64,000 bases of DNA from Novosphingobium kunmingense (GTDB lineage Bacteria; Pseudomonadota; Alphaproteobacteria; Sphingomonadales; Sphingomonadaceae), in contig NZ_PHUF01000006.1 in NCBI RefSeq assembly GCF_002813245.1, forward strand, positions 140,327 to 204,326. Direction: 5' to 3'. Below are positions 8,305 to 18,100 of the stretch, in pieces. How positions within the stretch are numbered: position 1 is the first letter of the stretch; each line of letters begins with the position of its first letter. The notes below the pieces were generated by a model. That model made no database searches and was not told the origin of the DNA. It saw only the letters and a list, made by a program, of their open reading frames with translations. The position numbers and the translations under genes were made by a program.

Positions 8305-8667
8305 AGAGGTCGTGACGTCGGCCTGTGAACTGAGCTTGCCGCAGGCCCAGGATTGCGGCCGATCCCGCATGCTGTCGAAGACCCAATGATCGAGCGCAAT
8401 CGCCGCAGAAATCCGCGGATCAGCAGTGCTCCAGGTTTAGGGAGTCCGGTGGTATTCCTGCAGAATCCGGCCGTAGTCTATCATTCGGCAGCCCGGAATC
8501 GCGGAAAGGTGGGAGAGTCCGGTCGTATTCTTTCACCGACAGAACAACCTCCTTTCTACCGTAAAACCTACTGTCCGTGAAGGGCCGTTATCGGACCGTG
8601 ATAGGTACCCTAAAGGGCCGTCAAAGCTGAGTATACTTTTTCGGCCATTTCTATATTATTGGCAGCG
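8305..8667. other. Intergenic region between IS3 and the winged-helix gene, with short direct repeats
   Basis: No gene is seen. Two near-identical 18-base direct repeats, GGAGTCCGGTGGTATTC at about 8441-8457 and GAGAGTCCGGTCGTATTC at 8513-8530, are about 73 bases apart. A second pair, AGGGCCGT at 8581-8588 and 8614-8621, is nearer the gene. A TATACT box at about 8632 could be a -10 element. These repeats could be binding sites for the downstream winged-helix protein. This is inferred from position only. Confidence 0.4.
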
Positions 8668-9606
8668 ATGGTGCTCTCCCCTCCCCCGTGGCAATTGGCC
8701 CTCGCGCGGATCGAGGGGGCGCTGCCGTTTCTGGGCTCGGAGGTCGCCGACGGGTTGGCGCTGGCTTCGCTGCGGCGGTTGTGGCGCGTCCATGTCCGCG
8801 ACTTTCCTCAGGAAAACCAAGGTCCTGAGCACAATCCCGGGATCGAGGCGGCCGAGCTGACCCGCTCGTGGTACACGGCCGAACGCCGCGATTTTCTGTC
8901 ATGGATCGCCCGGCGCGGCTCCCCTCCCCTTGCCCGCGCGGCCAGGCTCGCGCTCGCCGCCAAGGGCGCGACCGAGAGCTTCGCCAGCGTGTTCGAACCG
9001 GCCGATCGGGCGCTCGATCGGCTCGATGCGCTGCTACCGGCGCGCGACCCGGTGGCAACGCTGAGTGAATGGCTCGAGCAGCTACGTGAAGATGAGATCG
9101 AGTTTCGTGAACTCGGCAGCGAGGAGGTCGTGATCGAAGGCAAGGTGTTCCAGCGCTTCGCCGCACGCGGAAGCGCCTGGGCGGCCTCGCTCGCTGTGGC
9201 CATGCGCCCACATGTGTTCAGTCTCGGCGCCGCGCCGCTGGCCCTGGCTGGGCTCGCCCCGCGCAGCCTATTCCGTGCCGAACCTGAGAGCCCCTTCCCC
9301 GCCCTCCTAGGCCAAGCGATCACCGCGGCTGCGGCCGACGTTGCCACTGACCTGGCCGCTGTGCGCACGGCTCTCGCGCTGGGCGATCAACGTCTGGCCC
9401 GTCTCTATGCCTCGTCGCAGGCCCCGGCGGTGTGGCAGCTGATTGCGGGTCTGGGGCCCCTCACCCGCGCCGAATTGGCCCGGGCGCTCGGTGTGACCCG
9501 TCGCACCGCCTCGCAGGCCGCCACAGCGCTCGAGAAGGCCGATTTGGCCGTCCTGCGCCCTGGTGACCACGCCCTGGCCCCCAAAACGGCCCCCAGGGCC
9601 TCCTGA
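8668..9606 (+). CDS. Plasmid winged-helix DNA-binding protein
   Basis: About 312 residues, alanine- and arginine-rich. The C-terminal 60 residues form a clear winged helix (AVWQLIAGLGPLTRAELARALGVTRRTASQAATALEKADL) similar to MarR-type recognition modules. The N-terminal two thirds have no motif I can name. Similar proteins sit beside plasmid replication genes in alphaproteobacteria. The ATG at 8668 is preferred to a TTG three codons upstream. Direct repeats in the 360-bp leader may be its operators. A role in copy control or partition is possible but not shown. Confidence 0.6.
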   Translation: MVLSPPPWQLALARIEGALPFLGSEVADGLALASLRRLWRVHVRDFPQENQGPEHNPGIEAAELTRSWYTAERRDFLSWIARRGSPPLARAARLALAAKGATESFASVFEPADRALDRLDALLPARDPVATLSEWLEQLREDEIEFRELGSEEVVIEGKVFQRFAARGSAWAASLAVAMRPHVFSLGAAPLALAGLAPRSLFRAEPESPFPALLGQAITAAAADVATDLAAVRTALALGDQRLARLYASSQAPAVWQLIAGLGPLTRAELARALGVTRRTASQAATALEKADLAVLRPGDHALAPKTAPRAS

Positions 9607-9612
9607 GGCGCC

Positions 9613-9891
9613 CTACGGCGTCAATGCGACCTCGCGGTAGGGCACGCCAATGCGCTTGGGGGCGCTGGCCCTGCGGCGCAGCAATTGGCTGGCAAAGCGC
9701 GAAGCTTCGTCTTCGCTGGTAAACGAGACCACCCTCCCCTGCCCCCGGGTCCCGATCCGGCCCCAGGCGAACTCGACGATAGAGGCCCCGAACAGGTCGC
9801 GGCTAAGCGCGACGGTATAGCGCCGGGCGACATTGCGCTCTGCGCAGACGGCTTCGAGCCAAATGAAGCTTCCGTGGGTCGGGGTGTCCAT
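9613..9891 (-). CDS. WGR-domain protein
   Basis: A 92-residue protein made almost entirely of one WGR domain: ARRYTVALSRDLFGASIVEFAWGRIGTRGQGRVVSFTSEDEASRFASQLL, with the defining WGR triplet at about residues 43-45. In PARP-type proteins this fold contacts DNA or nucleotides, while stand-alone bacterial WGR proteins are small, plasmid-linked and uncharacterised. It is encoded downstream of parB on the same strand, about 117 bp away, and converges with the winged-helix gene. The ATG at 9891 gives a complete domain. Confidence 0.8.
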   Translation of the reverse strand: MDTPTHGSFIWLEAVCAERNVARRYTVALSRDLFGASIVEFAWGRIGTRGQGRVVSFTSEDEASRFASQLLRRRASAPKRIGVPYREVALTP

Positions 9892-10007
9892 GCGCGCATA
9901 AATGCCGCAGGCGGATTCACGCGATCCAACGGGAATTTTGAATCACAGGAGTCGGACTGATTCACGCAGGCGATTTGTTCCGGCCTCCCGCGCGAAGGCC
10001 TGAGTCT

Positions 10008-11021
10008 TCAGGTCCAGTACTGGTCCAAAACCGCGCGAACTGCTTCTTCCGCCTCTTGGCGCGTCGCTCCGCCCTTGCTCAGGAGAGTGAGGCGAATGCC
10101 CTTACGATCCGCGCCTTCAATCCGAAGCACCGGCTTACCGCTCCCATTCGCGACCGTTTCGGCCTTTCCTGACTTTTTGGGGGATCCTGACTTCTTGGGG
10201 GGGTCTGCAGCCAGTGAGAGTGCCTTGATCACATCGATCACGGGCATCGACTTTCCGGTTGCCTCACGCTCGTCGGCCAAGCGTGCGGCCTCTTGGAAGG
10301 CGCGTGCCTTGCGCTCGTCTGGTTTCAGAAGGGCCTTGAGAGCGATTGCGTTTCGAATGCCGAGTTCTTGCGGGTCGCCAAAAGCCCGGGTCAGTTCGTC
10401 GGGAAGACGAGCGAGATCGAGATATCGCGTGAGCCAGCTTTCAGAGACTTTCAGCCGCTCGGCCATCGTCCTCTGACGGCCATCATAGTACGCTGTCAGT
10501 GCGCGCAGATAGTCCCTGGCCCTCTCAAGATCCGTAAGATCATCCCTGGCTCGGTTTTCGATGTCAGCGAGCCTGAATGCCTCTTCGTCGCCGATCTCCC
10601 GGACGTCGACCAAGAACTTGAAGTCTGGATAATTGTGAGACCGCAACCAGCTAATCGACCAATGTCGCCGCGCGCCGCAGATTACCTCAAAATCGAAATC
10701 CTCATCACCGGAAAGGCGGCGCACAATTGCGGGGATTTCCTGCCGCCCTTGCGCCTTGATGCTCTCAATGAGATCCGAACACCGTTCTTCGTTTAGCAAG
10801 GCATAATCGCGGTTATGGCCTGCCCACATCCGGCATCTGGCAGGATCCACCAACTCATGGGTCCGATTGACAATTGCCCCGGATGCCAGGTCGGCAAGAC
10901 GGTTTGAACGACCGGTTAGAACGTTCGATGCAATGCTCGATCGACGAGGCGCTGTGCCTGCGTCCGTCAGGTCAATTCCGGCCGCCAAATCGGCCGCAAA
11001 ACCGCTGTTTTTCTTACTCAT
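10008..11021 (-). CDS. parB: Plasmid partition protein ParB
   Basis: A 337-residue centromere-binding CTPase-type ParB. The N-terminal ParB/Srx region includes ALLNEERCSDLIESIKAQGRQEIPAIVRR and the box FEVICGARRHWSISWL. The HTH region follows (TMAERLKVSESWLTRYLDLARLPDELTRAF), and the C-terminus is lysine-rich (PPKKSGSPKKSGK). It lies downstream of parA and follows two copies of the palindrome AATTGCACGCGTGCAATT, 20 and 65 bp upstream of its start, which are likely its binding sites. It works with ParA to segregate the plasmid. Length and domain order are normal. Confidence 0.93.
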   Translation of the reverse strand: MSKKNSGFAADLAAGIDLTDAGTAPRRSSIASNVLTGRSNRLADLASGAIVNRTHELVDPARCRMWAGHNRDYALLNEERCSDLIESIKAQGRQEIPAIVRRLSGDEDFDFEVICGARRHWSISWLRSHNYPDFKFLVDVREIGDEEAFRLADIENRARDDLTDLERARDYLRALTAYYDGRQRTMAERLKVSESWLTRYLDLARLPDELTRAFGDPQELGIRNAIALKALLKPDERKARAFQEAARLADEREATGKSMPVIDVIKALSLAADPPKKSGSPKKSGKAETVANGSGKPVLRIEGADRKGIRLTLLSKGGATRQEAEEAVRAVLDQYWT

Positions 11022-11040
11022 GCGACCCTCCCGTCAGCCG

Positions 11041-11103
11041 AATTGCACGCGTGCAATTTTCCAAGAATGCGAGCCTCTCACCCCGAATTGCACGCGTGCA
11101 ATT
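11041..11103. promoter_or_regulatory. Two candidate parS sites between parA and parB
   Basis: The perfect 18-bp palindrome AATTGCACGCGTGCAATT occurs at 11041-11058 and again at 11086-11103. A third copy lies upstream of parA at 12458-12474. Exact repetition of a palindrome flanking a parAB pair is the hallmark of ParB binding sites. That these are parS is inference from position and symmetry. They also sit just upstream of the parB start, so they may regulate it. Confidence 0.8.
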
Positions 11104-11111
11104 TCCGGTTT

Positions 11112-12314
11112 TCATGCCAAGGCCTCCTGGCGCAACCGCTTGTGATGACTGGGCCACATCGAACGAATATCGACCTCAATCTCAGCGTTGACGCCATCAA
11201 GATAGTTCAGGCACCGATTGCGCACAGCTGAACTGGTGGCGGGGCCATCGAGCTCATAGACCGTCATCAAACGCGCAGTTGCATTATCGATCTCGGCGGA
11301 GTCCTTCAGGGGTGTACGGACCATTGTGTGGCCGAACAGCGTCCGCATGAGCTGTATCAGCTCCTTCTGCATCGACTTATTTTCGTCGACCTTCGACGCA
11401 ACGAAGCGAAGAAAATTGAGCTCCGGCGCAAGCCCGCGGTCAGCAAGCTGCTCGATCGTCTCATCCAACATGGACAGGAACGCTGCAGTCGACGAAAAAT
11501 CCATGACGGTTGGCGGCACCGGCACCACCAGCGAATTCGCCGCGCGCAGCACAGAGAGCGAGATCGCGCCGAGCGCCGGTGGAGGATCCATCACGATAAC
11601 GTCAAACCGATCCGAGATGCTCTCAATGCCCTCCTTCAATCGGTCGAGAAGTGACGCATTGCCTTGGGCCATTCGGGCAGCGAGCTCGTACTCGGAGTTG
11701 AACAGGCGAAGGTTTGCCGGGATCAATTCCAAACCATCGAAATGGGTCTTGCGGAGTGCATAATCGAGGGACGATCGTTCGCCTTCGCGAAGGAACGGGT
11801 AGAGTGTGTCATCCTCGTTGAGATCGAGATCGGGGACGTAGCCAAAAAGCGTTGTTGCCGATGCCTGGCTATCGCAGTCCACCAAAGCCACGCGGTATCC
11901 TCGAATGGCAAGATACTGCGCCAAATGGACAGCCACCGTCGACTTGCCAACGCCGCCCTTGAAGTTCTGGACCGCTACGACGCAGCACGGGTCGCTCTCA
12001 GCTCGGTACGGCCTCGTGCCGAAGACGCCCCGCATATCGTTGAGCTGCGCCAGCGTGTATCGCTCACGCCTGTTGTTATCAGTTCTGGCAGGCTCTGGAA
12101 GCCGACCGTCCTTCTCCGCATCGCGTATCGCAGCTGGGGTCCTACCCACGAGTTCGGCAGCTTTACCGATCGTGAAAGTGGGCTCACGGCGGTCATCCGA
12201 CCGGGCGCTTCTGGCGGAATCCCGCAGCTTCTCGAGCACCGACGAGGTCCGACTGGCCAGCGTTGCCACCGACACCAAGCGCTCCGCTTCCTCGATTTGA
12301 AGTCCGTTCGACAC
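11112..12314 (-). CDS. parA: Plasmid partition ATPase ParA
   Basis: A 400-residue type Ia ParA. An N-terminal HTH of about 100 residues (TFTIGKAAELVGRTPAAIRDAEKDGRL) binds its own promoter in such proteins. The deviant Walker A KGGVGKST lies at about residues 119-126, VALVDCDSQAS is the A' motif, and FDVIVMDPPPALG is Walker B. It makes a dynamic ATP-dependent pattern on the nucleoid that moves ParB-bound plasmids. It lies between rep and parB, all on the minus strand. A plausible promoter is seen just upstream. Confidence 0.95.
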   Translation of the reverse strand: MSNGLQIEEAERLVSVATLASRTSSVLEKLRDSARSARSDDRREPTFTIGKAAELVGRTPAAIRDAEKDGRLPEPARTDNNRRERYTLAQLNDMRGVFGTRPYRAESDPCCVVAVQNFKGGVGKSTVAVHLAQYLAIRGYRVALVDCDSQASATTLFGYVPDLDLNEDDTLYPFLREGERSSLDYALRKTHFDGLELIPANLRLFNSEYELAARMAQGNASLLDRLKEGIESISDRFDVIVMDPPPALGAISLSVLRAANSLVVPVPPTVMDFSSTAAFLSMLDETIEQLADRGLAPELNFLRFVASKVDENKSMQKELIQLMRTLFGHTMVRTPLKDSAEIDNATARLMTVYELDGPATSSAVRNRCLNYLDGVNAEIEVDIRSMWPSHHKRLRQEALA

Positions 12315-12341
12315 ATACCCACCTTTCGCAACTGAGCGTGT

Positions 12342-12369
12342 GCTACACTCACTTGCGCTTTTGGGTCAA
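12342..12369 (-). promoter_or_regulatory. Candidate sigma-70 promoter of parA
   Basis: On the minus strand TTGACC (12364-12369) and TGTAGC (12342-12347) are separated by 16 bases. This is close to the -35/-10 consensus and lies about 28 bases from the parA ATG. The short leader would allow ParA autorepression through its N-terminal HTH. Pattern match only. Confidence 0.45.
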
Positions 12370-12457
12370 GAAATTCGCAAATTTCGAAAGTTGAAGCATC
12401 AAAACGGGGTCTAAATACCCCTAGCTCGGCCCAACCTGACTCGGTGGGGGATGCTGA

Positions 12458-12474
12458 AATTGCACGCGTGCAAT
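12458..12474. promoter_or_regulatory. Candidate parS site between rep and parA
   Basis: The third copy of the palindrome, AATTGCACGCGTGCAAT, with a 16-bp perfect dyad (12459-12474). It lies 6 bp beyond the rep stop and about 90 bp upstream of the parA promoter. It matches the two sites at 11041-11103 apart from the last flanking base. Confidence 0.75.
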
Positions 12475-12480
12475 GTCCAC

Positions 12481-13641
12481 TCATTGAGGCCGGCCGCGAC
12501 GATTGACCCAGCCCTCGCAAAACCCCTTCCACGCTGCGATCAACTTAGCACCACGGAGCTTTTCCAATCGCTCGCCCATGTGCCCGCGAAAACCATCGGC
12601 GATCATATCCACATCCCAACCGCCGCCATACTGTCGGCCGATCGAACGAAACTCGGCCTCGTCATCGCCATAGCGCAGCGACCCTCGCGGAAAGCCGGCT
12701 TCTGTCGGCTTGCGGCCAGCGACTGCCTTACGCGGTGCCGGTATAGCCCCCTGCCCCACGGAAACGTTTTCAACCGTCCCTTCCCGGCGCGCTTGGCGGC
12801 CAGCTGAATGCCTATCCAGTTCGTCGACTGTCTCGATTACCTCGGGCGCACCCTTTGGCTCAAACCGGAACTCAAGCTCAGTAACGGTTCTGCCCTGCCG
12901 GATCTCACGCCACTCGACACGGAAGTGAGCCAACTGATCGATCTCAGACTTGGCCTTTTCAAGAACTTTGCGGCGAAGCTGGGCAAAGTCCGTGTAGACA
13001 TCGGGCGGGATACCAAGGGCAGCTCGGAGCGCCTGCATATCACCTCGCCATGTGGCCTGACGACGATGCAACCGAAGCGCCCCTAGTTCATACAACTTGA
13101 GCGCGTAATTCGAGCGGAAACCCAGAACAGCCTGACGGTTGAGAACGGCATAGGTTTCGGAGGCTTGAATCAGTTTGCGCGCATCTGGCGTGAACTCCCA
13201 CTCGATCCAGCCTGCTTCGCCGCCCTCTTCCTCTGTCTCCTCACGCGACCGGGAGATCAATGAAAACAGCAGCGTTGCCTTCTTCCCACGCCAGGATTTG
13301 TCATCAACGGCAAAGAGCGTTCGGTGCAACTCCTGAAGCATGTCGGTGATCCGCTCATTGCCCTTATGGCCGCGGCGGATGTCTGCTTTGCGGATCCGGT
13401 GTGGCCGATCCTCCCAAGCATCTCCTCCAGCAGTTAGGATCATCAAAGCCAGCAGCCGAGACGCCGTGAGACTGAGCGATTCACCTTTGACGAACTTAAT
13501 TTCGATGATGCTGCCAGGCTTGGCGAATTCGTCTCCGCCCTTCGCCTTCAGAGCAGCAGCAACGCGCATGGCACGGCCGGGAGTTACTTCCTCCAGGTCC
13601 TCTTCAACAGCTTCGGCTATTTGGCCAGCTTCACTTTCCAT
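12481..13641 (-). CDS. Plasmid replication initiator, Rep_3-type
   Basis: A 386-residue initiator with the two winged-helix layout of Rep_3/RepB proteins. The first is around SLSLTASRLLALMILTAGGD. The second is in FRSNYALKLYELGALRLHRRQ through GDMQALRAALGIPPDVYTDFAQLRRKVLEKAKSEIDQL, ending with the beta hairpin GRTVTELEFRFEP. Such proteins bind iterons to open the origin and bind an inverted half-iteron pair to repress themselves. Both elements are present upstream: an inverted repeat at 13685-13718 and an iteron array at 13737-14000. The C-terminal 110 residues are an extension of unknown role. Confidence 0.88.
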   Translation of the reverse strand: MESEAGQIAEAVEEDLEEVTPGRAMRVAAALKAKGGDEFAKPGSIIEIKFVKGESLSLTASRLLALMILTAGGDAWEDRPHRIRKADIRRGHKGNERITDMLQELHRTLFAVDDKSWRGKKATLLFSLISRSREETEEEGGEAGWIEWEFTPDARKLIQASETYAVLNRQAVLGFRSNYALKLYELGALRLHRRQATWRGDMQALRAALGIPPDVYTDFAQLRRKVLEKAKSEIDQLAHFRVEWREIRQGRTVTELEFRFEPKGAPEVIETVDELDRHSAGRQARREGTVENVSVGQGAIPAPRKAVAGRKPTEAGFPRGSLRYGDDEAEFRSIGRQYGGGWDVDMIADGFRGHMGERLEKLRGAKLIAAWKGFCEGWVNRRGRPQ

Positions 13642-13684
13642 GCCATATTTCGATCAGAACGTGATTCTCGGGACTGGATTGCTG

Positions 13685-13718
13685 CCTGACCTGACCTCTT
13701 TCGTCAAGTCAGGTCAGG
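13685..13718 (-). promoter_or_regulatory. Inverted repeat, likely Rep autorepression operator
   Basis: CCTGACCTGAC and GTCAGGTCAGG form a perfect 11-bp inverted repeat with a 12-bp spacer, 44 bp upstream of the rep ATG. Each arm contains the GGTCAGG core of the iterons at 13901-14000, here inverted. This is the classic arrangement in which Rep dimers repress rep while monomers bind iterons. Confidence 0.75.
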
Positions 13719-13736
13719 ATAGTGACGTGGCCGCAC

Positions 13737-14000
13737 CCCCCAAGCGGTCAGGATAGAATTGCCGCCCGTTGCAACGGGAAGCCGCGAAAACAGGCGAGTC
13801 GGTGGACCCTGGGTGAAAATAGGAAACTGCCCTTGATTTCGACCGGTTCGCGTTTCAGAAGTTAGCTACGGGAGGGCAGGGGACGCTCGATCGGATGAGA
13901 CCCCCAAGGAGTCAGGAAGACCCCAATGGGTCAGGTAAGTGCCCCCGTTGGGTCAGGCTGTAGCCCCCATGAGGTCAGGGAAACTCCCCCATCCGGTCAG
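13737..14000. repeat. Iteron array, plasmid replication origin
   Basis: Six copies of a 16-bp unit with consensus CCCCCAnnnGGTCAGG. One is isolated at 13737-13752. Five are in tandem starting at 13901, 13920, 13942, 13964 and 13986, with a 22-bp period after the first step (19 bp). A less GC-rich stretch at 14010-14115 follows and could be the region that melts. With the adjacent Rep_3-type gene this marks a theta-type iteron origin. The unit sharing with the rep operator supports this. Confidence 0.82.
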
Positions 14001-14216
14001 CTTTGTGGCTGTAAACGTATGGATTTACGTCACTTTTAGCCTGCTGAATCTGAATCTCTAGAATCATGAATGCTTCCGCTGCAAGCAGCGGCGTCTGTAA
14101 ATTGATTTTTTGAGAAACAGATACCGATTCGTGTGCGGCACATGGGCTGCCCATTCGGTAAGCAGGGCGCACAAGTCACGCTACGGGGGAGGGGAGTAGG
14201 GCTGAGCTGGGCAGTC

Positions 14217-15059
14217 ATGCCCCTCGTCAGCAATCACCCTACATCAGATCTCCGCGCCCTCGTCGCACGCCTTGGGGGCAAATGGTCAGGCAACACCGCG
14301 ATGTGCCGTTGCCCGTCCCATGCAGACCGAACGCCGTCACTGGCGATCAGGCAAGGCGATCGCGGCATCCTCGTGACCTGCCATGCCGGTTGTGATGCTA
14401 CCGATGTTCTCCGTGCACTGCGCAGGATTTCGAACCTGCCAAGCATTGGCCCCGCTGAGCTTGATGGCCGACAAGCTCAGCGGCCCACAGCCTTCCTCGC
14501 CATCTGGCACGCCGGTCGTCAGATCGAGGGCACCCTGGCTGAGAGATACGTCCGCGAAGTCCGCAACATCTGGTCACCACTTGAAGACCTGCGCTATCAT
14601 CCCGGCTGTCCAAGAGGGCAGGGGAGGCTCGTTCAGTTTGAGCCGGCCTTGCTCGTCGCGATGCGCAAGGCTGGCGAGATCGTCGCAATCCAGCGGATTT
14701 TCCTCGATCCAGCGACTGCCCACTACACCGATAAGCTGGTGCTCGGGCAGGCCATTGGCGCTGCCTGGACCAACGGGTCGCCGGGTAAGACGATCGGCGT
14801 CTGCGAAGGGTTCGAAACTGCCGCGGCATACACTTCGCTCACCGGTATCCAGACATGGGCCACCATGGGCGCGAAGCGCTTCCACCAGGTCGAGATCCCG
14901 GCCAGCGTCGAGCGGGTGATCCTGCTTGCCGACAACGATCCCGAAGGACGCCGCGCCGAAGCCCGTGCGCGCGAAGCATTGGCCCGCCCGGGCCTGGCGA
15001 TCGACACCGAGTGGCCACCGGGACGCATGAATGACTGGGCGCAGCTCCTGAAGCGATGA
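14217..15059 (+). CDS. Toprim-domain protein (plasmid primase-like)
   Basis: About 280 residues from the ATG at 14217. An N-terminal zinc-finger-like region contains MCRCPSHADRTPSLAI and VTCHAGCDATDVLRAL, as in primases. The C-terminal part is a Toprim fold: GVCEGFETAAAYTSL (catalytic glutamate) and VILLADNDPEGRRA (DxD-type acids). Toprim proteins of this kind act in priming or in processing of plasmid DNA. The gene is followed after a purine tract by the strawberry-notch gene, so they probably act together, perhaps during plasmid establishment. An upstream start in the same frame lacks a good signal. Confidence 0.8.
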   Translation: MPLVSNHPTSDLRALVARLGGKWSGNTAMCRCPSHADRTPSLAIRQGDRGILVTCHAGCDATDVLRALRRISNLPSIGPAELDGRQAQRPTAFLAIWHAGRQIEGTLAERYVREVRNIWSPLEDLRYHPGCPRGQGRLVQFEPALLVAMRKAGEIVAIQRIFLDPATAHYTDKLVLGQAIGAAWTNGSPGKTIGVCEGFETAAAYTSLTGIQTWATMGAKRFHQVEIPASVERVILLADNDPEGRRAEARAREALARPGLAIDTEWPPGRMNDWAQLLKR

Positions 15060-15127
15060 GGGGAGGGGGGCTGCGGGGGATGTGCCGCCGGTCGGCAGCA
15101 GACCTTACAATTCTCCCGGAGACCTCC

Positions 15128-18100
15128 ATGACCGCTACGATCTCACGCAGCAGCGCCATTCTCGGCGCTGCGCGAACGCTTGCTGCCAAGCTCCTGCTGG
15201 CCATTCCCATCGACCGGGGGGCGCTCACCCAAGCCATGACCGAAAGCGCAGGTGCCATCGATGCGGAAGGCGCATGGACCCAGCGCGAGAGCTTCGAGGC
15301 GCTTGAGGTAGCGCTCGCCATGGCAATCCCGGAATTTGTTGGCCGAATGGATGCCGGTGCTGGCATCGGCACGCTCGAGGCACTGGCAAAGGAGCTACCC
15401 ACCCACACGGTGCGCAGTGAAGACCAGATTGCTTTCCAGCAGTTCTCGACACCGCCGGCGCTCGCGTGCCTTGCCGTCCATCTCGCGCGCCTCGGCTCCG
15501 AGGATATCTTCCTCGAACCGAGCGCGGGCACCGGGATCATCGCATCGCTTGCCAAGGGCACCGTGAAGCAGTGCCTGCTCAACGAACTCGAAGAGACCCG
15601 CGCGGACCTGCTCGAAGGTCTGTTCCCGGGCGCGGCCGTCTATCGACATGACGGGGCCAAGATCGCCGCGTTGCTCGCCGGAACAGGGCGACCGAGCGTT
15701 ATCGTGATGAACCCGCCGTTCTCGGTGTCGCAGTCTCGCGGTGAGGATCCGAACACGGCAGCCCGGCATCTGCGCTCCGCGCTCGATCACCTGTTGCCCG
15801 ACGGCCGGGTCGTGGCGATCATGCCGGACTGGTTTGCTGACACCACGCGGGGCGGGGAGATCTATCGCCGAACGCTGGAGGGCGCGCGGGTCGTCATGTC
15901 GCTGCGGCTTGAAAAGGGCTGCTACGCCAAGCACGGCACCGGCATCGCGGTGCGGTTGCTGGTCATCGACAAGGTTCCGGGCGACACCTCGGTTTCGACG
16001 ATCAACCGAGCGTCCGTGAGCGAGCTGTTCGCGGCGCTAGGACCTATTCCTCCACGCGCGGCGTTGCGCGAGGCCAGCCCGGTTGCCGTCGTCCGCCCCA
16101 AGCTCAGCCTGTTCCGATCGGTGAAGAGCGGCCCGGCGCGGCCGGTAATCGTCCGGGCACCGCAGGCCAATGAAGTCAGGCCCGTCGTCTACCAGGTGCT
16201 CGAGGAGGCCGCAGCCATGGGCGAACAGCGCGGGGTCTATGCCGATTATCGCCCCTCGCGCGTGGTCATCCCCGACGCAGGCGAGCATCCGACCCACCTC
16301 GTTGAATCCGCTGCCATGGCGTCAATCGCCGCGCCGAAGCCGGGCTACGTGCCGTGCTTACCTGAGCGCACGGTAACCGCGAGGCTGCTGTCCGATGCCC
16401 AGCTTGAGACCGTGATCTATGCGGGCGAAGCTTGGAGCCGCGACCTCCACGGCCGGTTCAGCCAGACCCCCGGCGAAGTGGCGCTCAAGGAAGATCCCGA
16501 GGGCCAACTCTACCGCACCGGCTTCTTCCTCGGCGACGGCACCGGGGCTGGGAAGGGGAGGCAGGCTGCCGCCTGCATTCTCGACCAGTGGCTCAAGGGC
16601 AATCGCCGCCACATCTGGATCTCCAAGAATGCGCCATTGCTCGAAGATGCACAGCGCGACTGGACCGCGATCGGCGGACTGCCGTCCGATATCATCGACC
16701 TCGCGCGCTGGAAGATCGGCGAAGATATCACCGCGCCCGAAGGCATTCTGTTCGTCCCCTATGGAACCCTTCGCTCTGCCCGTGTCGAGGATACCCGGCT
16801 CGACCAGATTGTGCGCTGGGCCGGTCCCGCATTCGAAGGCGTGATCGTGTTCGACGAATCCCATGAAATGGGCGGTGTCGCGGGCGGGGAGGGGGCTCTC
16901 GGTCAGAAACAGGGATCGCTCCAGGGGATCGCCGGCGTCCTGCTGCAAAACACCCTGCCGCGGGCCCGGGTGCTTTATGCGTCCGCCACCGGTGCCTCCG
17001 ACGTCAACAACCTCGCCTATGCGGTGCGGCTTGGCCTGTGGGGACCGGGAACCGCCTTTGCGAACCGCGAGCAGTTCATCTCCGAGATCCGCGACGGCGG
17101 CATTACCGCGATGGAACTGGTCGCGCGCGACCTCAAGGCCTCGGGGCTCTATCTCGCCCGCGCGCTCAGCTTTGCCGGGATCGAGTACGACATCCTGCGC
17201 CACGACCTCAGCCACGACCAGATCGCGATCTACGACACCTATTGCGAGGCCTGGACGATCATCCACCAGAACCTCGAAGTGGCGCTCGAACTCACCGGCG
17301 TCGTCGATGGCCTTGAAAACCGCACGCTCAACAGCGGCGCCAAGGCTGCCGCGCGTAGCCGGTTCGAGGGCACCAAGCAGCGCTTCTTCGCGCAGGTTTT
17401 GCTCTCGCTGAAGCTGCCTTCGATCTTCCCGGCGATCGACGAACATCTGGCGCAAGACGAAAGCGTGGTCGTCCAACTCGTCAGCACTGCGGAATCGATC
17501 CTCAATCGGCGCCTCAACGAGCTCGATCCCGAGGAGCGCGAGGCGCTGGATTTGGACCTGTCGCCGAGGGAGGCGATTGTCGACTACCTCACTCGCGCAT
17601 TCCCGACCCGCCAGATGGAGGAATACGTCGACGAGCTTGGCGATGTCCGCTCGCGGCCGATGTGGGACCAAGCTGGCAACCCGGTCCACAACCCCCAGGC
17701 TGAGGCCGCGCGCGAACAACTGATCGAACATATCTGCGCGATGCCGCCGATCCCGACCGCGCTCGATGCGCTGCTCGATCATTACGGGGTGAGCGCCGTG
17801 GCCGAAGTGACGGGGCGGTCCAAGCGCCTGGTCCGCGACGGCAGCGGCCAGCAGCGCCTAGAAAGCCGCTCGCCGCGCACCAACCTCGCCGAAACCACCG
17901 CGTTCATGACCGGCGCAAAACGCCTCCTGGTGTTCTCCGATGCTGGCGGGACGGGCCGGAGCTACCACGCGAGCCTCGATGCCAAGAACCAGCAGCGCCG
18001 GGTGCATTTCCTGCTCGAGCCTGGTTGGCGCGCCGACCGCGCGATCCAGGGACTGGGGCGAACGCACCGCACCCACCAGGCCTGTCCGCCGCTGTTCCGC

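Noticed and set aside
13901..14000. Possible CRISPR array
   Set aside because: The repeats are 16 bp with 3-6 bp between them, far too short for CRISPR spacers; they fit replication iterons.
16358..17782. Long minus-strand open frame opposite the strawberry-notch gene
   Set aside because: High-GC antisense frames stay open by chance; the plus strand carries intact helicase motifs.
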